DNA from: Chelydra serpentina
Lineage: Eukaryota > Chordata > Testudines > Chelydridae
NCBI GenBank assembly: GCA_037349315.1
Contig: JBAIAC010000033.1
Location: 17,316,001-17,380,000, forward strand
Reading direction: 5' to 3'
Length of the DNA: 64,000 nt
Below the pieces are notes generated by a model. It had not been told where the DNA came from. It worked only from the letters and a program-made list of their open reading frames with translations, and searched no databases. The position numbers and the translations under genes were made by a program. Shown here one piece after another: positions 59,964 to 64,000 of this stretch. Positions within the stretch are counted from its first letter, which is position 1. The number at the start of each line of letters is the position of its first letter.

Positions 59964-60181
59964 TATCAGAGGGGTAGCCGTGTTAGTCTGGATCTGCAGA
60001 AGCGATAAAGGGTCCTGTGGCACCTTATAGACTAACAGAAGTATTGAAGCATAAGCTTTCGTGGGTCAATACCCACTTCTTCGGATGCAGTTTTCCACTG
60101 CTTGCATCCGAAGAAGTGGGTATTGACCCACGAAAGCTTATGCTTCAATACTTCTGTTAGTCTATAAGGTGCCACAGGACC
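59964..60181. mobile_element. foldback retro-insertion with identical 80-bp arms
   Basis: Begins TATCAGAGGGGTAGCCGTGT. Arms 60010-60089 and 60103-60182 are exact reverse complements (80 of 80), separated by 13 nt. Flanked by the 14-bp duplication CATTAGATGTCAAG (59950-59963 and 60182-60195; arm and duplication share one base). It contains the family blocks CTTATAGACTAACAG and GCATAAGCTTTCGTGGG. Confidence 0.92.
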
Positions 60182-60547
60182 CATTAGATGTCAAGAGTAC
60201 TAACTCTTAACAGGGTTGCAAGATCAGGCTCATAGCAAATCACCAAGAAAATCATTGGGTAAATATTACAAGCCATCCACAGTTTAGAACTGAATTAAAG
60301 GAATTGTCAAGTTAGAAAATGAGACATTATAGAGAAGTCATCTGCAGTCCACAGAACTGTAGGATACTGAAAGAAAAACATCTAGAGTCTTGTTTTCACA
60401 GAAATTCTACCAATTAAACTGGTGTAAGTGTGTCCCCATACAACGTTACATTGGTTTCAGTAGGTTTAAAAAGCACACCTTGTTTAAATGAGCGCAACTT
60501 TGTGGACTAAGACAGATGGAGGATATTTTAAGATAGTGAACCTAGCT

Positions 60548-61133
60548 CAGGGATGGGCAAACGTTTTGGCCTGAGGGCCACATCAGTGTTACAAAACTGG
60601 AGGTCTGGGTAGGGAAGGCTCTCTAAACAGCCTGGCCCCGCCCCCTATCCGCCCCTTCCCACTTCCCGTTCCCGTATTGCCCCCCTCAGAACCTCCAACT
60701 CATCCAATCCCCCTGCTCCCAGGACCCCCTGCCCCAAACCACCCCCCCCCCCGGGATTCCACTCCCTATCCAACCCCCCTGCTCCCTGTCCCCTGACTGT
60801 CCCAAGCCTTACCCCCACCCCCTGACAGGCCCCTCAAGACTCCCCCGCCTATCCAACCAACCTCTGCTCCCTGTCTCCTGACCCCGCCTCCCCCCCCCGC
60901 AAACCTCTGCCCCATCCAACCACCCCCTGTTCCCCCCCCGGAACCTCTATCCCTTACCATGCTGCTCAGAGCAGCAGGAGCTCGCAGCCCTGCTGCGCGG
61001 TGGTGTGACTGCGGGGTGGCGGGACAGCAGGGGAGGGGCCGGGGGCTAGCCTCCCCGGTCAGGTGCTTAAGGGCCAGGCAGAATGGTCCCGTGGGCCGGA
61101 TGTGGCTCGCGGGCCATAGTTTGCCCACCTCTG
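60548..61133. mobile_element. hAT-type MITE, same family ends as 18341
   Basis: Ends CAGGGATGGGCAAACG and, inverted, CAGAGGTGGGCAAACT, extended by TTTTGGCC(T/C)GAGGGCCACAT. Flanking 8-mers ACCTAGCT (60540-60547) and ACCTAGAT (61134-61141) match at 7 of 8. The interior is C-rich (CCAACCCCCCTGCTCCCTG repeats) and unlike the 18341 copy. Noncoding. Confidence 0.9.
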
Positions 61134-61141
61134 ACCTAGAT

Positions 61142-63365
61142 CCTTGCTTTGGTAGAGTAACACAACTGATACCAAAAGATGCATGTAGTTCTCCACCAGT
61201 ACTGTTCTGGGCCTGAATTCTCAGAGTATTCCTTTGTTTAACAGGACTTGTCAGTTTTCCGTCTTCATACAGGTTACATCCATGCCAAGATCCAGCATCA
61301 AATAAACTACAAGAAGAATATGTTATGTATGGTTTGTGATATGAAGTGGGCAAGTTTTGTATTTATTTTACATGTGTGTTCCAAATATCAGATGACATGT
61401 TTGCAAGTTAGTTTATGAAATACAAGAGCAGTGGTTAGTGGGTTGTTTTTTTAAAAAGAAGATATAGTTCATTTTAATAGAGATTTAAAATGTGCATCAG
61501 TGATTAAGAGATTAGAATTAGAACTGTTATCACTCAGCATATTTATGAAGCTTTCATCTTTGGCAACCTTTCAGAGAATTCACATAACAGAATAGTAAAA
61601 TAAAAATGTAACTAAGCCTAGATGTAACTTAGCCAAATCTCAGATTTCTTAATAACTGTGATCCTTGTTCCTCAGCTATTTTAATGAGAAAAATATAGTT
61701 CAAACAAGCAACGACAACGCAGTTATTCTAAAGGGTGTTCAAATACAAGTGTCGCATATCTGGTTGCATACAGTGCGCTTATTGCATTAGATCAAATCTG
61801 AATAATTTAACAGATATTTCAGCCCATCTTCATCTTTACATTTTAATTACAGAGACAAATTTGCACTCTGAAGTGAGGCTAAAAAATAAAAAACCTGTAA
61901 AGTAACAGATGTCTCCCTGGACGATTGTGATCTTTCTAAAATTTCTAGTCTAAAGCTAATTACAGAAGTGTACATTGGGTCTGATATTGCAATGTGTACT
62001 GGGGCAAAGCTCTGTTTCACATGGGGCTCATACAACACTACTATGCTAAAGCACTCTAGGAAACCTTAAGTGTGCATCTGCAGAGTCTAAAGAGACCAAT
62101 TAATGCACAACACATTTGTCTGTGTTAGAAATCATGCCCCCATAATGTGCATTATCTGAATGTGTAAACAAACTCTCAGGTAGATTGCAGATGATGCAAA
62201 ATGTTTCATCCTAGGCTGATCATGTTAGGAAGTTGTTTTGTAGACAAAAATGTCTTGTAACAAAGCGGAGTCTGTTTTTTTGCTAAGAGTTACAAAAAGT
62301 CATTTAATAGAACAGAATAGTTTATTATTGAGTCACTCCAACCAATTTCTTTGAAAGGCAGAGTAATATTTTTTGTAGGTTCCCATGGGCTTTGGTTTAC
62401 ATGTTTTGTTGCCTACATCTAAAAAGCTATTCAATAAGCAATCTTGTTTCCTACTCTGAGAGGTGGCTGACAATTTGAAATTACTCACTATCTCTCACAA
62501 ACAAGTAACGAGGTAGATAAGGAGATTTTCAAAGCAATGGAAGAAAGAGAGCCAGGTCTTCCATCAATTTTAATGAAAAATGTGTGGCTAAAATCCCCTT
62601 CACTACTTTGGAAACCTGAACCTATTTATTTATTTTGCTTTGTAAAATGAGCCCATTTGATGTTTAGAGGGCATAGCGTGGAGTGGACCATTACCGTCCG
62701 CTACAAACTTAGCACCATATCCAACATCTTCCTTCTAAGCATCTCCATAGACTCCTCAAGGATTAAACTAAACATCACAACATCCCTGTTATGTAGTAGA
62801 TAAGGGATCACTTCATCCCCCCTGACCTGGAATGCAGCAGCTGCCAAACAGCCCATTTTTGTTCTTTATATTTAGCAGTTCACTAGAAATAAAGGGCAGC
62901 TCTTAAGAATACAGCAATTTAGCTTCATATATTGCTTTGATTGTCCTTCCTAGAACTGGAGATGGGTCCAGACTGTAAAGTTTCAATTCAGATGTGGACT
63001 GTAAAGTTTGCAGGAATTCAGATCTGTGGCTTTTGTTTGGGCCCATCTCTAGCTCTAAACCTGAAGAGCCAGTTTATACGCAATTGATTTGATGCCTCTG
63101 GTGTGCAGGATCAGGCTCTCCACAGTACAGAGGAAAGCTCATTATGATGTAGGTTAAAATTATTTTTTTTTAGCTTATGCATTTGCTGTGGTTTCACTTT
63201 CAGCATTTGTCCTATAGTTTGTTATGTACAGGCCTAATCCATTTAAGTAGGTTGGAATGCAGTCATTGACTTCATCAGGAGCAGGACTAGGGCCTAATTA
63301 AATGAACACCAACAAGATACATGTGGGCTTCAAGTCAGGGGTTTCCCTTGTGATGGGTATAGGTT
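61142..63365. other. noncoding stretch
   Basis: No host exon recognised. A minus-strand open stretch at 61134-61310 is discussed under rejected items. Confidence 0.45.
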
Positions 63366-63640
63366 CAGTAGCGTAGCCAGGAGGAGAGCAGGGGGAGCGG
63401 CTGCTCCCCCTTGAGCGAAAGCGGCGCCTTTTTTTAGCAGCACTAAAAAGAGGCGCCGCTTCTTTTTAAGCGGCGCTTCTTGCACTCACCCGGTGGCGCT
63501 CCAGGTCTTCGGCGGCATTTTGGCGCGGGGTACCACCAAAGACCCAGAGCGAGCCGCCGAAGTGCCGCCGAAGACCCGGAGCGCCGCCGGGTGAGTACAG
63601 GGGGAGGCGCCTGAAAAACACCTGGAAGCAAGAACTGAAC
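63366..63640. mobile_element. truncated hAT-type element related to 5711
   Basis: The left end CAGTAGCGTAGCCAGG is followed by GGGGGAGCGGCTGCTCCCCC. Further in is a GGCGCTTCTTGCACTCACCC module mirrored by CGGGTGAGTACAGGGGGAGG. The right terminal GCCTGGCTA.GC end is absent, and no second copy of TATAGGTT follows, so it is 3'-truncated. ORFs here are compositional. Confidence 0.75.
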
Positions 63641-64000
63641 TGGGGGGAGAAGGGGTGAGCCCAAGCTGGAAGGGCATCTAGCTTGTGAGTAACAATACCT
63701 GAAGTCTCAAGCTGGAGACCTGTGTAGCTGCCTTAAAAAAAGTCTCATGGGGTTTGTCTGTACTAGGACTTTTTTCTTAAAATTTCCTACAGCTGCTCTG
63801 AGTGCTAGCATCAATGGGGGTTCCAGAATACACTGGGTACTGATCTTCTACCCCAGTGTTACCTAACTCTGCTTGGAGAAGCTCTAGAAAGAATGGTGGT
63901 TACAATGCTGCTGGCCTGTCAGCACTTTGTCTTTTCTAGCACTCCCACTGGTGGAGCTGCGGCAGTAGACCAGCCGTGGGGCTGTTTCTGCTGACAAGTT
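63641..64000. other. noncoding edge of window
   Basis: Nothing recognised; may continue into repeats beyond the window. Confidence 0.35.

Noticed and set aside
60766..61353. 195-codon minus-strand ORF; its N-terminal part (61134-61350) looked exon-like, with an upstream TTCTTCTTGTAG acceptor
   Set aside because: Most of the frame lies in the hAT element at 60548-61133, no donor site ends the remaining piece, and I recognise no homologous protein. Reads or conservation could revive it.
56765..64000. SCG3 3' exons on the minus strand
   Set aside because: Expected from synteny, but the conserved C-terminal coding motif was not seen on reading the minus strand; the gene is probably beyond the window.
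1..64000. CRISPR arrays, tRNA or rRNA genes, bacterial operons, endogenous retrovirus
   Set aside because: No regular spaced repeats, no tRNA cloverleaf outside SINE heads, no rRNA sequence and no paired LTRs or retroviral gag/pol/env frames were seen.

Overview
The window is vertebrate nuclear DNA and most probably comes from a turtle; at minimum it is a sauropsid reptile. I infer this from the repeat complement: many short hAT-type elements with 8-bp target duplications, PIF/Harbinger elements and MITEs, CORE-SINE/MIR copies, CR1-type LINE 3' ends, and a foldback repeat family I associate with turtle genomes. No species call is possible from the sequence alone. There are no bacterial genes, operons, CRISPR arrays, rRNA or tRNA genes.

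One host gene is clearly present, on the + strand: LYSMD2, which encodes a LysM-domain protein. Exon 1 is 28465-28695, inside a CpG-rich promoter. Exon 2 is 33923-34260 and the canonical last exon is 55934-55982. These join in phase to give 205 codons plus stop, and a poly(A) signal lies at 56733. Intron 2 (about 21.7 kb) contains a second, well-formed terminal exon at 37444 with its own poly(A) signal at 37863. It would give a protein with a different C-terminus. A near-perfect 255-bp hairpin lies about 600 bp upstream of it.

Left of the gene (1-28000) is repeat-rich noncoding DNA. In order it holds: a Harbinger-type end at the window edge; a hAT element with GC-rich modules (5711-6053) beside a 45-bp minisatellite; a three-level nest of transposons (8901-9608); a foldback retro-insertion (15179); a composite hAT element (15614-16348); an intact-ended hAT MITE (18341); a decayed LINE (about 20430-21160); a two-gene Harbinger element with broken Myb-like and DDE transposase genes (23145-25478); and, directly adjoining it, a 5'-truncated LINE whose reverse transcriptase frame ends in a zinc finger (25484-27318).

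Intron 2 also carries hAT, Harbinger and foldback insertions and, at 50473-52132 on the minus strand, a long broken ORF of an unnamed, probably mobile-element, protein family. Right of the gene (56760-64000) I see no host exons: only a foldback element with 80-bp identical arms (59964-60181), a second member of the GGGCAAACG hAT family (60548-61133), and a truncated copy of the 5711 element at the right edge. Conserved synteny in other amniotes would put TMOD2 divergently on the left and SCG3 convergently on the right. I looked for their exons and did not find them here.
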